A stretch of 64,000 bases of DNA, taken from assembly GCA_032622095.1 (NCBI GenBank), contig CP136067.1, positions 132,125,990 to 132,189,989 on the forward strand, given 5' to 3'. Origin of the DNA: Siphonodentalium dalli (lineage: Eukaryota > Mollusca > Scaphopoda > Gadilida > Siphonodentaliidae). The translations under genes and the position numbers were made by a program. Every line of letters starts with the position of its first letter. Position 1 is the stretch's first letter. The notes beneath the pieces were generated by a model. That model saw nothing but the letters and a program-made list of their open reading frames with translations, did no database searches and was not told where the DNA came from. Below, piece after piece: positions 20,656-32,699 of the stretch.

Positions 20656-20999
20656 TATGTCTCCCAAGTAGTTTAATAGCCTTGATGTCATCCATTTATT
20701 CCAAAATTATTCACAACTCGTTTTGCATAAAAAATTTATGAAAATGGGTTTTGCCCCTTGACATGGATGTGGCTAGATGGTTCTCCATTTGGGGCAGAGT
20801 TCCCTATTGCACTATTCCCTTGCAGCCATTTTGGCCAACATTTTTTTTATCCCCAAAATCGGAAATCAAATTCAAAAACCCGAATTGATTTTGATTTTTG
20901 ATGTCGGTAGCGACATGAGAATTACACCAACTGATGTTTTGTCAGGCACCTGTACGTGTCAGGGGACCCTTGAACTAATATAGGAAAGTCTCTGTGATG
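20656..20999. other. No recognised feature
   Basis: Sequence between two foldback MITE copies. I see no coding support or repeat in it. Confidence 0.4.
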
Positions 21000-21211
21000 T
21001 ATTGTAATGCCCTAATTAATCGACTCCATAACCACAGTATAATTATGGGCAACTTTTCAGGATTTAGTCGGAAATATGGCTTGTTGCCATTCATCGGAAA
21101 GCTCTCGGTGAGAGCTTTCCCATGCATGGCAACAAGCCATATTTCCGACTAAATCCTGAAAAGTTACCCATAATTCTGCTGTGGAGGTCGATTAATTAGA
21201 GCGTTACTGTA
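21000..21211. mobile_element. TA-flanked foldback MITE, complete
   Basis: TATTGTAATGCCC to GCGTTACTGTA with both arms and centre GGAAAGCTCTCGGTGAGAGC. The right arm has lost a few bases (CTGTGGAGGTCG). Confidence 0.8.
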
Positions 21212-21469
21212 TTGTTTGTTGTTAGATTATTAATGAATGTCTGCTGTTTGTTTATAGAAGAACGTGACTTTATTTGTTGATTGTTTTGCAGTGTTAAATA
21301 ACACTCCCTTATGGAGCCTCCCATGGACCCAAGCAGACGACAGTCATTAGTGCATTGTTTTCTCTATCTGGGGCTCCATAAAGGGCAGTCATGGTTTGAG
21401 AGTCGTCTGAGATAAGTCTAAGTTAGTATTATACTTGCCAATGGGAGTGTCTGTTTCTGAGTGAAATCA

Positions 21470-21522
21470 CAGTGGGCTAGCATCACTAAATTCACCCTCT
21501 GTGAACCTCATTCTGCATGGCT
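21470..21522. mobile_element. Fragment of GAATGAGG MITE
   Basis: GTGGGCTAGCATCACTAAAT, TCACCCTCTGTGAACCTC and ATTCTGC match the family core. Both termini are missing. Confidence 0.6.
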
Positions 21523-21708
21523 CATTAGACTTTTAGCTCATAAAAAGTCACTCCAGTAAGCTTTACAATGGTGTATGATGCTTATTTTGAACAATTTCTA
21601 CCTTTCAAACTATAGAATGCATTCCAGTGGTATGTACGCCAGATCATGAGACAATATTAGAAAAGTCTAAAAACATCCTAACCAAGAAGAACATGGAGAA
21701 ATAGATAA

Positions 21709-21871
21709 ATACACAGAACGACACGATGTGTAAATGGGTTTGTCGATACTGCACTCGTGCTGTTGCGGAAGGATAGAACAAGAGGTGCTTGCGCCTCGAG
21801 TTCTATCCTTCCGCGACAGCATGAGTGCCCTATCGACAAACCCATTTACACATCGTGTCGTTCTGTGTTTA
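21709..21871. repeat. Long near-perfect hairpin, about 75-bp arms
   Basis: ACACAGAACGACACGATGTG, TAAATGGGTTTGTCGATA and GCGGAAGGATAGAAC on the left are mirrored by GTTCTATCCTTCCGCGACAG, TATCGACAAACCCATTTAC and ACATCGTGTCGTTCTGTGT on the right. The centre is AGAGGTGCTTGCGCCTC. It is a single-copy foldback element within this window, with no clear target duplication. Confidence 0.8.
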
Positions 21872-24800
21872 TTACACGCTTCGCGTCCTAGAATCCGTGC
21901 ATTAAAAATACAGGATTAGAAGGTTTATTTACGCTCATACAGGGCGTGGTTGTCATGTGTGATGATTTTTAAAATTTAAATAGTTCCAGTTTCATGGTTG
22001 AGGCGAACGTCATTTTACGTGAACGAGATGCGTATGGAACGTACGTTCCATACAGATTTGTAAATATGGAACAGCAATAACACTGTACTTCTAGGAACAA
22101 GCGTGTAATAAACTCTGTTCTTATACTAATTATCAGTCGCTCTCTAGTAAATTTTTTTTGCATGTTTAAACCTTTGTTATGTAAACAATTAAACTGATTT
22201 GTCAACAAACATTGCTAATCGCATAGTAAGTTCAAATATTTTAATTTAATTCAGATTATTTTTCAATGCTTTGACTTTTTCCAATATTGACCTTATAAGT
22301 TTTGAATAAACATTGGTATCTTATTGAAGTAATTGCAATTTGTTTGGTAATGCACCTGTAACAGTAATGTTTACCTGACAATGGTTTTAATATGGGAAGT
22401 CTTGTTACTGAAGACTTGATAATAAGAACAGAAGTCTTATCTAATTTACATGTAATTGTTGATGATGGTTGTAATACAGTCTTTTATAAAAAGTTATATT
22501 ATTTTGCATGAACACACTTTGAGGGCATTGAGTCCCTTCAAGCTTGATAAAACTTTATGTTTGAACAATGTATAGCACATAAATTAATTTTATATTGACC
22601 ATTTCATTATAGTTCAATTAAGGTTAGTTGCCAATTAATATAGCGCATAGTAAATACAAATTTATTTTATATTGACCATTTCATTAAAGTTCAATTAACG
22701 TTACTTGCTTATTAATATAGAAAAACGAATCTGCCAATAAAAATCACTTGGTAAGAATTCTCTGTTATGATAATTTTGATATAACAATCATACATATAAT
22801 ATAACAGCAATTTTGAATGGGGATTTCCATGCAAATCTCTGGAGCAAAAGTTATGTATGAAGCAGTCCTCCGGAAACCAAAGCAGGCATATCATTGAACA
22901 GTCATAATAGTTAACTGGCAGGTGTGCTAGGTAAATTATAAAATTTTGCTGTAAATATATTTTTGAGAGTCATAGGACCTACATTTGAAAAATCAATATA
23001 AAATTCAAAAATAAATACACCAACATTATAATGGAACAAGCTCCAAGCGGACCCGCCAGATATATAAATGCTGTTTCCAATACCACATCAAGTCGCACTC
23101 AGAAGTGTGTACAACTCTGTATCTTTTGCTCTGCAGATTTGCATGGAGGTTCCCATTCAAAGGTGGTCACTTGACCTTAAGGAAAACTATAATCTCTGTG
23201 CCCTCTAACATGCCTAACATCGCTTTAATTAATCTACAGTGTTTTCTTGTGATCTGATGTATTGTACTCATGTATTAATATAAATCCGTGATCTAGATTA
23301 AATTATTGACACCAGATGATTTGAGGTCATTTCTCCCATTCACATGTAAACAGACATTCACATTCCCTTTAGTAGAGAAGACAAGACAACTTCCGATTAT
23401 CCAATTTTCATTATCAGATTTCAAAATGTTCTCACACCGGGTCGATCCATTGTCAGATCCGTGTGTCCTGTGCCCTTCTCAGTGGCCAGTCAAACAATGC
23501 TAATTAATTTAAGAAAAATAATTGGGGTGTGAATTTGCCTGGTGTTAGGCCACTAGATGTTAGGATTTTGTAATTTTCAGGTTCAGATCTATAAAAAAAA
23601 AAACATTTATACTGGGTGAACCAGCATTTTCATCTCCCTGCATGGCTAGTGACTACAAGACTACTGATCCATTATAATAGACTACCATCTAGTAGTCTAT
23701 GGGGGAACAGTTGGGTGCAAATTGAATTACACAAACTTGTGAGTTTTGTGTGGTTCAAGGGGTGGGGGAGCAGTTGGAAATTTCAAGGTGAAGACCCCCC
23801 CCCCACAAATGCAAACCCTCTAGACACGTCCCTATAGTGTCAAATATCCCAGACTCAACCAGGGGACCCCCTCGCGACTTAGTTTTTGCTTTCGGCAAAT
23901 TTTTTTCTATCCGAGAATAGACTGCACTGGCGGCAAAATATGGACCATACTCCAAAAGAAAACCATTCCGTGTCATTCACACGGTAACGTCATGCAGCCA
24001 AGTAAGGCGATAATTGTGTTGCGGAAGTAATACGGACGACCGATCATCAAAACCCCAACATCAAAATACACAGAGCCAGGCAAGGCTTATAAACCGTAAG
24101 CTACTATATAGCCACACCCTCCCCCTATGCGGATTTTTGCCGACTGTTTTTCTGATAGACGGATGTATTTGACACATTTTTCTGCTTGCCTGCCACTCGG
24201 GCGTGGTGGCTTTTTCATTTTATAGCGATTATCAACAAACTGCTGTGTTTTTTGCAATACAATCCTTATTGGGGGTAGGGGAAATATTTCTCTCAAAATC
24301 AATACTAAAACTAAAACTATTTGTATCTTTTCAAACTCAGTTTCATTCGAACTGTATATAAAAAATGTCTGCGTCGATAGCGTTACATGGGCACCTGCCT
24401 CGGTAAGTTTCTTAAAGTGACACCGGTCATATGATATTTTATTTATTTTGAAGATATATCTGAAAAAGTACAGTGTGTGAACTTACGCATGCATAATAAT
24501 TAAACTATGACCACAACCGATGTTTCCATGATTCCCCAGCGAACATAGGCCAGGGCAGTTTTCTATAACATTCCACGAGCACATGGATGTATACAGGGAA
24601 GTCATTGTTTACATGTTTTGAGGCCATTGAATCAAAGACAGCGGCCAAAATTGAATATCTGACTTGGTAAATTTTAATTCGCAATCACCAGGGAGTTTAT
24701 GAGGTATTAAGTCGTGCGATATGTCATTCTATTGATAATTGTGTACTTCTTATTTACAGTCATGAATAAATTTCATATATTCAAAATGGCCACCAGAAGT

Positions 24801-26169
24801 GGAAAATATGAGTCCTCTTCACTAATATCTTCTAGATAAGTTTCTGCTGTTTGGAACTGGTTGAGAATTGTGACTTTATTTTGTATTTTTTATATTACCT
24901 GATCATTGGGGCAATAAAATAAGAAATTCTTTGGGTACTAACCCCTTCCGATACCTCACCAGAACGCGGTATAAAATTTTAACCAAAAATTCACAATTGA
25001 GATTCTATAGTCACATTTTAACAAGGAATGAGCAGAACTGTGTTATGTAAGTGAGGCATACCATTACCCGTGAATATCCAAAATTGTTACTTTGGCTCAA
25101 AATGGCCACCAATATATGGAAAATTGTAAATATTGCCCCAGCATGCACTGTGGTTGGTGAATAAAATTGGCTATTCTGCCTTATATCCATTGAAAACTAA
25201 CATTTCTGATTCACCTTGGCTAATTGTTAGTATTGTAACCACTGGCATTACCAGAAATATTGAATTTTACTCTCACAAACTTGACATAAATATCGGCAAA
25301 AATTAACTTTTTAGGTATTAGGCCTTCTTCATTTGATATTATTCAGACAAAATCACATGATGGCATTCAGATAAACATACAAATAACAAGAGCGACTTAT
25401 TTAATTTGTCAGCATACAAGGTCCCTCATCTCCTGGACCATTTTTACACAACTAACTTTTTAGGTTTTGACTAAGTAAACTGTAACTAACTTCGATATGA
25501 AAGGTGTTTACTATTTTTGTTATCTATTCTAAATCTGTCACACTAAGGTGTTCATAGACCAAATTACTCATGATGGCTTCCAAAATGGCAACCAACTATG
25601 TGCAATTATTTGTGGCCCAGAAACACGTCGTCAAACAGACTGTCTCGGACAAAATTCCGGATGAAGATGGATAACTCTAACATCAAGTGATAATATGGTC
25701 ATATTTAGTTGAACAAAATGTTGATAAATAACTTTTTGTGAAATTTGATACCATAGTTGACAGTGGTTTGCATTATTTTGTTGCAATTAATCAATTCTGA
25801 TAACCAAAGCGTATTTTGAAGAAATGTTGTTGTATCTTGATGATATGGAGACCGTCTGATCGGATTGAGTACCTTTAAGAACAAGCGTGATTAATGAAAT
25901 TAATTCGGTATTTTATCTGGAATATCGGGTAAAGTTTATAATAAGTATATAGGGTCATTAGGCTGGACCAACCAAGATTTTTTTCCTTCTCACCTCCCCC
26001 ACAAGGTTCCACCCATTAGCTGCACAAAGATGGCTAAAATCCCTGACTCTAGTTACAGTAAAAATTATAAAATCGGATTTGTTCACACGGAACCGCGGCA
26101 CTGAATAAGATTTGTATTAGACCCATTGATCTAAATTTAGGAATGTACGGTAAAAATCGACATAATCAA
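21872..26169. other. Gene-poor region with a 77-bp duplication and AAAATGGCCACC motifs
   Basis: A two-unit 77-bp tandem duplication (TATATTGACCATTTCATTA at 22591 and 22668, both followed by GTTCAATTAA) is the clearest structure. Between about 24775 and 25600 the motif AAAATGGCCACC/AAAATGGCAACC occurs at irregular spacing, as in degenerate repeats near 55.2 kb. No frame has splice or family support, and I see nothing else nameable. Confidence 0.45.
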
Positions 26170-26425
26170 GTCACTGAGTGATGGTCGTATTGGATTCATC
26201 CAGCCCCGTTCCGTGGTTTCAGAGATTCATCCAGCTCCGGTTCCGTGGTTTCACAGCTACAGGTCAAAGTTCGGGAGTGGCATTCCAATATATGGAGCTT
26301 AAAATTTTGAATATTCATGACTTCCATATATATATGGAAAATGTTACTCCAGAACTTTGACATGTAGCACTAAAACCACAGAACCGGGCCTGGTGTATCC
26401 AATATGGCCACGGGTTAGTGACAGA
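26170..26425. repeat. Foldback element with a duplicated block in the left arm
   Basis: GTCACTGAGTGATGGTCGTA...GGTTCCGTGGTTTCACAGCT...CAAAGTTCGGGAGTGG pairs with CTCCAGAACTTTGACATGTA...AAAACCACAGAACCGGGCC...GGCCACGGGTTAGTGAC. The left arm contains a 33-bp direct duplication (GATTCATCCAGC-CC-GTTCCGTGGTTTC) absent from the right arm. The loop holds ATATGGAGC and CCATATATATGG. Confidence 0.7.
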
Positions 26426-26897
26426 GCGTGTTCTACAAACCATCTTGTACGAGATGTTATACACAGCACAAATGCAAAATTAACATAAATTATCTCGTTC
26501 ATCGACTGCAAAATGTCTACGATAGGAATTTCTAACAATTTATGTGTTCTTGTCGACATTGCGACAGTTATGAGAGATAATGGAAGTCAGATCTGATCGT
26601 TTCTAAATGGATTGAACGTTGGAGATAATTCCTTCCATTATATATCTTGCCGTGCATGGCAGCTTCTGCTCATTTTGTTTCAGCATGGTGAGGCTGCAAC
26701 TTATTACTCTGATTCGGAAATAAAATAATGCCCGATATTTATTCTGATTCAAGTTTGTGGCCTTATTAAATTTGTTTGGGTTCGTGTATATAGTTATAAC
26801 GTTTCATGCCGCGCCATATAATATATTTTTGCTAAGAAATGTATGTCTTCCCTCCACTGGAAATAATAACAAACATGCACCCAATTATGTTTGGAAA
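26426..26897. other. No recognised feature
   Basis: Presumed remnant 3' flank of the minus-strand transposon gene. No further MULE-type catalytic motif can be read here. Confidence 0.35.
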
Positions 26898-27762
26898 CTA
26901 GCCACGACGAGCGACTATCCCGTGTATTGCTCTGATCGTTGTTCCAATACAATCCCGAAGTTGATGAATGACATTTTTGCGAAGATGACGCGTACATGAT
27001 ATTATATTGATGTTCTTAAATCCGAATGCCGCTCCTAATTTGATGGCCTTCTCGTCGTCGCTGCCTATGATTGGTGAAGATGGACTGTCGTTTAGAACTG
27101 CTGATAATTCCGAGAAGAATGTGCCGAATGTAGTCCAGTCTGAGTTGCCGTGAAGAAGAACTGGTCAAGGAATAATCGGATGCTCCGATGAATCGTTGCG
27201 CGTTACAGCGAGATGCTTAAAGCAACCTATTGTCACATGCACCTGGCCCAGATTGAATGTTTTGTCGAAACCTAGAACTGTCGTCATGGCTGTCGGATGG
27301 CTACAGCAGAAACGTTTTATGTCCATTATTTGCTCCTTCGTGTACATGATGACGATCGGCACCTTGTCCTTCGTATGGTCTTTTATTTTGTCTTGATAGT
27401 GAGGTGAGTCTATGTCGTAGTAGAATCTGTTTTCGCCGATCTCAATCGCAGTCAACAGTCGAATATGATGATGCTGTTCCTCGACACCGAACATTCCCAG
27501 GGACATGGTCCGGTAGAAACAACTGCCGTCACCGGTAACTTCTAGTGGGTCAAAATCATTCAGAACGACTGGGTGAAAGTACGACAGAATCTCAACAGCG
27601 GTCACATCAATCGCTCGTGAAGATGGGACTGTAGATGGACTTGGTAAGGCGATTCCATAGGTTTGCAGAAGTAAACGTTCTGCCTTGACTGCTATATAGT
27701 TCAATCGCATCATGTATGTTCTGACTCGAGGATGCATGGAGTCTGTAAAGAACATATTAAGA
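26898..27762 (-). pseudogene. OTU-half/MULE transposase chimeric exon of a DNA transposon, decayed
   Basis: Read on the minus strand from an acceptor (ATATAACAG) at 27763. It starts LNMFFTDSMHPRV and has an LLLQTYGIALPSPSTV segment. An OTU protease core follows: EVTGDGSCFYR with the D-G-x-C signature and HHHIRLLTAIEI. After YYDIDSPHYQDK the OTU second half with its catalytic His is absent. The frame passes straight into MULE-type transposase: YTKEQIMDIKRFCC, VLGFDKTFNLG (first acidic residue) and HVTIGCFKHLAVTRND. A TGA at 27163-27165 interrupts it, after which PVLLHGNSDWTTFG, IIGSDDEKAIKLG (second acidic residue) and CTRHLRKN (C-x2-H) continue in frame to a TAG at 26898. The third acidic residue is missing. 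This is a plain DNA-transposon gene, broken and 3'-truncated. Confidence 0.8.
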
Positions 27763-28675
27763 CTGTTATATACATGAAATTAAAAATCTAAACAAACTGT
27801 AGGCCAATACTATACATTATTTCCACAATTACACCGATTGAAGATTGTTTACAACTTAAATTAAATTCATATCAATACTGATCGAGAATACTAATTAAGT
27901 ATACTCATAAATAATTCACAATAATAAAATGGGACAACGAATTAATATACTCAATATCTCATTTAAATATACACCGCTACCGATCCGATGGAAACTTTAA
28001 ATAATTAATTTATTATTGTGAATTATTTATGAGTATTCTCGGTTAATTTTTATTGAGGCTATATATGACATTTTATTAAAATGTTTACACAGCCCAAGTC
28101 AAGTATTACGCTATAATTTGTTAATTAGAATTAGAATTAATGCAAATAATCACAAAACCAAATAAATTATTTCCTAATTTCTTCTGCATAAAACCCGACA
28201 TTACTATTTGACCAATCAGAACGCAGAGATGACCGTTAGAAAAATATACGTCCAATCAAAACACGATGACTTAATTAGCCAGATAATAATTATTCAACTA
28301 ATGCTTCAGAAACATTTTTATTCAGAAACAAAATGCGATGGATAAACACTTTACCGTTAAAATTTTATATGGAGAAAGTTTTAATCCACTGTGTTTATGC
28401 AACGATTTTACAATGCTATGGATATTAAACACTTTTCCGTTCAAATTGTATGAAGAATGTTTAATCCACTCTGCGAAGTTTATTCACCAGTAGGCGTGGT
28501 GTTGATTAAATGTAAAATTTAAACAGATGGCTTTATTTATATAGTAAGATAGGCGATCGTGGTAGTTACATTTGTATACAAATAAAATGGTATAACATTG
28601 AAATTTAATAAAATCTTCGCAAACATTTGCCGTCGTAAAATGTATGTCTATAGAGATGGTAAGGTGTACACTAAC
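27763..28675 (-). other. Probable intron of the transposon gene, with an inverted repeat
   Basis: Donor GCCAG|GTTAGT at 28676/28675 and acceptor TATAACAG at 27763 keep the frame open across the join (AALAS-LNMFF). Inside, ACTCATAAATAATTCACAAT near 27905 and its complement ATTGTGAATTATTTATGAGT near 28015 form arms of about 30 bp. This could be a small foldback insertion. Confidence 0.55.
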
Positions 28676-28902
28676 CTGGCCAATGCCGCTTTGAATTGGT
28701 AATCTCCTTGGTCGTCGAACGAACACTTACGACAGAAGAATGTCAAACTGAAATCTGACGACCAAACATCGAACAACTGTTTGGTCATGCCAGTTACACA
28801 AGCTGAGTGTATCCAGGATTTACATCCCGTACACTCGATGCAGTCTTTAAAGCATCGCAAACTACACACTCCGCATGGGTATCGTGGATCGGTAAGTCGC
28901 AT
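28676..28902 (-). CDS. PHD-finger-like cysteine-rich exon of the transposon gene
   Basis: A frame starting MRLTDPRYPCGVC continues LRCFKDCIECTGCKSW, IHSACVTGM and FDVWSSDFSLTFFCRKC, then FKAALA before the donor GTTAGT. The C-x2-C, C-x2-C, W-x-H-x3-C and C-x2-C pattern is a PHD/zinc-ribbon-like fold seen at the start of related OTU-type proteins carried by animal DNA transposons. It lies directly upstream of the OTU exon with a compatible phase. The true start may be further upstream, since the frame stays open before the ATG. Confidence 0.65.
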
Positions 28903-28979
28903 ATTGAATAATATTAATGAATATGAGTTTGAAAGTCTCAGTGCTCAACTTAAGTATCATGTCTTAGAATCATAAAATG

Positions 28980-29252
28980 TCACTCACCTATGAGTATATA
29001 CCAACACTGTTGATAATAAGTCACAACCCTATCACAACAGACATTGCCGAAATGAATCTTCAAAGAAAACAGATCCTTTTCACAACAGACATTGCCGAAA
29101 TGAATATGCAAAGAGGACAGATCCTTTTCACAACAAACATTGCCGAAATGAATCTTCAAAGAGGACGGATCCTTTTCGCAAAGAAAACACCCAGTCTCGC
29201 AAACAATGTGATTAATGGTCACCCGTGTAGTTGGGCTGTGTAAACTTACCAT
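28980..29252 (-). repeat. 48-bp tandem repeat encoding a Cys/His-rich 16-residue motif
   Basis: Three units at 29034-29081, 29082-29129 and 29130-29177 (plus strand ACAACAGACATTGCCGAAAT, GAATCTTCAAAG, AACAGATCCTTTTC). On the minus strand they read HFGNVCCEKDLSSLHI in tandem, preceded by CETGCFLCEKDPSSLKI, inside a 90-codon open frame that reaches an intron-like donor (ATAG|GTGAGT). Each unit has CC and HxH spacing that could bind metal. It may be an N-terminal part of the transposon gene, but no acceptor joins it convincingly to the PHD-like exon. Confidence 0.6.
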
Positions 29253-30580
29253 TCAGTTACTGATCACTTGTCCTAACTTAAAAAATAATAACCTTAACAT
29301 AACTTAATTAACTGGATGGTAATTCTTATTTTTTTTCTTTTCATCTAAGATATTTAATTTTTTTTAAACAACGCAATATCATATAATATGTTCACTTATT
29401 GATAATATATTAGGCATGCACCCTTCCATTACTACGGGGACCTAAATCAATGCAAAAATATATCCAGTAATCCTCTAATTAATATCTTATCCCGAAGCCA
29501 GTAAGATAATCCTCTTACTTTCCGGATCAGAAATCACACTAAGCAAACAAACCCATCAGATTTCGGAAATTAATTATAAAAAACAAATTGCAAAGTAACA
29601 TCTAACATGATCATTTAGTGGTATAAATCCATTTTATCAGTCAATAAATCATGTAGACCTACTATATATTGCATTACTGCGGGGACCTACGCGAATTGAG
29701 TGACCTACGGAGACCTACGCAAATCTAGGGACCTACTGCATAACGCGTCACCGGGCCTGACCACGTTGCACCAATACGTACAGCCCTAGTAACGACGGCG
29801 TCCCCACCGGCCAGAAAAAAACGCCATATTGATTATATATTTGTTTAATGGCGGAAATCTGTAACCAGAGCCTTTGTGAAGCCCGTCTGCAGGGTGAAAT
29901 GCTGGTCCTCATCTCAATATTACTGTATATATTCATGTTGGCATGGACCCCAATCTTTGACAAACAATGATATAATTTTCTTTCCATTATACCTGATATT
30001 GAACTTGAAAAAATTGTAAATGACATCGTCTTAAACAGACAAATGAATTCAGGTTTTGAGATTCGTTATAATTTCTCTATGGACTATTCGGGAATACAAA
30101 TATGACAATTTGCTCGAATTCACTTCCGTGTGAAAACTTGTCTTTCTATGAATATATAGCGCCTGCCATCTTGAATATTCCTTGTGAAAGAAAAGTTTGT
30201 GGCCAACATGACATGAATACACGTTTAATCACATCTTAATTGCATATTAATGAAGTCCGCACAATATATAATTCTGTAATAAACCTCTGAATTTGGCATG
30301 AGAACTTTCTATGCGCTTTTGATCCGATAATCTATAGATTTTTCTGAACGCCTCGTTCAAATTTGACAAAACGTCTTAAAGGTGGATTGTCTCTTTGTAA
30401 ACATGTATTATACAGTTACGGGGTATAAAATATTATATTCTGAATCGTGAAGACTCCTGTCCGGAAATGCTTCTATCGATTAATATTCATTTTATTTCGA
30501 ATATTTTCTGGTCTAAAAAGGTGTGGTTGTTTAGCTAACGAACAACAGTGGTTACTGTTAACAGAAACCAGAACTTTTAC
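29253..30580. other. No gene recognised; GGGGACCTA motifs
   Basis: GGGGACCTA and related GACCTACG motifs recur at about 29437, 29677, 29700 and 29720, possibly remains of a terminal repeat. The rest is AT-rich and featureless to me. Confidence 0.35.
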
Positions 30581-30589
30581 AGTGTAATT

Positions 30590-31850
30590 TTGTCACAATA
30601 AACATTAATTATCCATGATATGAGGAATCTAATCGTGTGATTTTTAAAGTCGTTATATTGGTGCTGCTTTTGGTGAGAGATGGGGTGGGGTGGGGTGGGC
30701 ACTAAATTTGATAAAAATTTGTTTAGTCGCGGATTAGCACCAAACTTACAAATAATAATCTCCATGATATCAGGAGTCTAATTGTGTGGTTTAAAGGTGT
30801 CAAAAGTGGGGTCATTCGAGTCAGGGGTGCCTAGAGGGTGAGAGGGACACGTACAAACATTGATAAACAATGGCCGATTTCCACCTGATTGATACATATT
30901 CTTCTCCGTGATACGAATAATCTAATCGTGTGGTTTAAATGCGCCAAATTGGTGCCTTTTGGGTGAGAGATATGCAATGGTGGCCCTAAATTTGATACGA
31001 ATTTGTATACTCGCCAATTTTCATAAATTATATATATATATTCATCTCTATAATGAGTCTAAGTGTGTGGTTTAATGATGTCAAAAGTGGCGTCGCTTGA
31101 GTCCGAAATAGGGTCGGGAGGGTCACCAAAAACTTATAAAAATATGTTTAGTGCCAATTACCATCAAACTCATACACGTTCTTCTCAAATGATACAATGA
31201 ATCAAATATTTGCGAATATCAGTCTGTGTTCTATATATAACGTTAAGGGTACAATCGAGATGGCACCAATGCGGTCTAACAGGGGTAACTTTTTACGAGT
31301 AAGAAAATAGTGCGTGTTAAAATTTTCTAATGTGACGTTGTTGGTGCCAGGGGACCGAAGGGGCTATTTTTAGCGCAGATTTCGACCAAATTGATATATT
31401 ATTCTTCTCCGTGATACGAGGAATATAAACGTGTGATTTAAAGACGCGAAAATGGTACCGTTTGGGTGAGAGATGGGGGGGGGGTAATAACTATGATAAG
31501 AATTGTTTAGTTGCCGATTACCACCAAACTTATATATAATCATCTCCATTATATTATGCATGTATGAGTCTAATAGACGTGGTTTAAATATGACAAAAGT
31601 GGCGCGGTTCAAGTCATATATGAGGGGAGTTGCACCAAAGTTGATACAAATATATTTAGCACTGATTCCACCAAATTCATGCACGTTCTTCTCTAATGAT
31701 ATGATGAATTAAATCACATTTGGGGTCGTTTGGGTCATGGATGGCGAGAGGAGATTCACTAGCATTTATAAGATTGTTCAATTCGCCGATATCCAACAAA
31801 GTTATATATAGTCATCTCCCAGGCCATCTCCATGTCGTTATAAGGAGTTT
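30590..31850. repeat. Degenerate satellite of about 145 bp, eight or nine units
   Basis: A block of the form TATTCTTCTCCGTGATACGA, AATCTAATCGTGTGGTTTAA, then AAAGTGG-GTC and GGGTGAGAG recurs near 30606, 30755, 30900, 31040, 31180, 31395, 31537, 31687 and 31812. Alternate units carry TTCTTCTCC and ATCATCTCC versions, hinting at a roughly 290-bp dimer. Units are strongly diverged, so the array is old. The minus-strand frame 31370-31684 follows the repeat (IIYKFGGN, ICINFGA) and is not considered a gene. Confidence 0.7.
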
Positions 31851-32530
31851 TTGGCATTCCAATTTCGCAATCACGACAAATGGTGACGAATTAAGTCACT
31901 TGAACTATTATATCTTCTCAACTGTCATATTTATATGGCGATGGAAATCAGTACATTCCCATAACGATCTAGCAACACAGGTACATAGAAGAAAGCATTA
32001 AAAGTATATTTATATCAATCTATTTAAGAGATACATATATTCATTCAAACTGAGGGACCTCGAATCGTCAGAGGATTGCATATTAGAATGGCTCATGAAT
32101 ATATTATAACACGATTGAGTCTGTCCCATTCAATATAGTTTCCACAAAAAAAGTTACAATTGCCAAGAGATATGGAAATGTAGAGCAGGCCTGTTCAAAA
32201 ATAGTGGTCACAGTGTGCAGTCAAATATGGTTACTTCTGAGATAAAGGAAAACGCAGTCCGTAGCACATGACTTTTCAGGATCCTCCAAAGGTGACACCT
32301 GACAAGGGTATATCTGCCCGATACAGAGGATTTCTTTCATTTTTTAGAACAGGCTCATCGCCTAACATAAACAACTCAAAATCTCGCTGTGTCGGGCACA
32401 TGTAGCTGCTATACTTGCATAACATCATTTCCTTTAAACTGAAAATGATTAGCCAGTATATAGCACCAGAACAGAGGAGCACCTGGACATATCTTTAAAA
32501 CATCTGTATCTTCATGAAGATATGATAAAC

Positions 32531-32560
32531 TAGATTGATTGATTGATTGATTGATTGATA
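32531..32560 (+). repeat. Tetranucleotide microsatellite (GATT)n
   Basis: About five to seven tandem GATT units. It resembles the AATC tail of the local SINE read in reverse, but no SINE body adjoins it. Confidence 0.7.
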
Positions 32561-32699
32561 CATCTCTATGTAAAACACAATTTTCGTCTTTTTTCGAACT
32601 AATGTGTTTATGATGTTAATGTTTCATGCTATAACGTCTGAAGTATACGCATAAATAAATAAATACTTTGTTGGTGTGACGGATTAAACGCGATAAACA

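Noticed and set aside
20327-20741. Two opposed frames of 122 and 126 codons
   Set aside because: Both derive from the single-arm foldback MITE and its flank.
31370-31684. 104-codon minus-strand frame
   Set aside because: Follows the degenerate 145-bp satellite; no conserved motif beyond the repeat.
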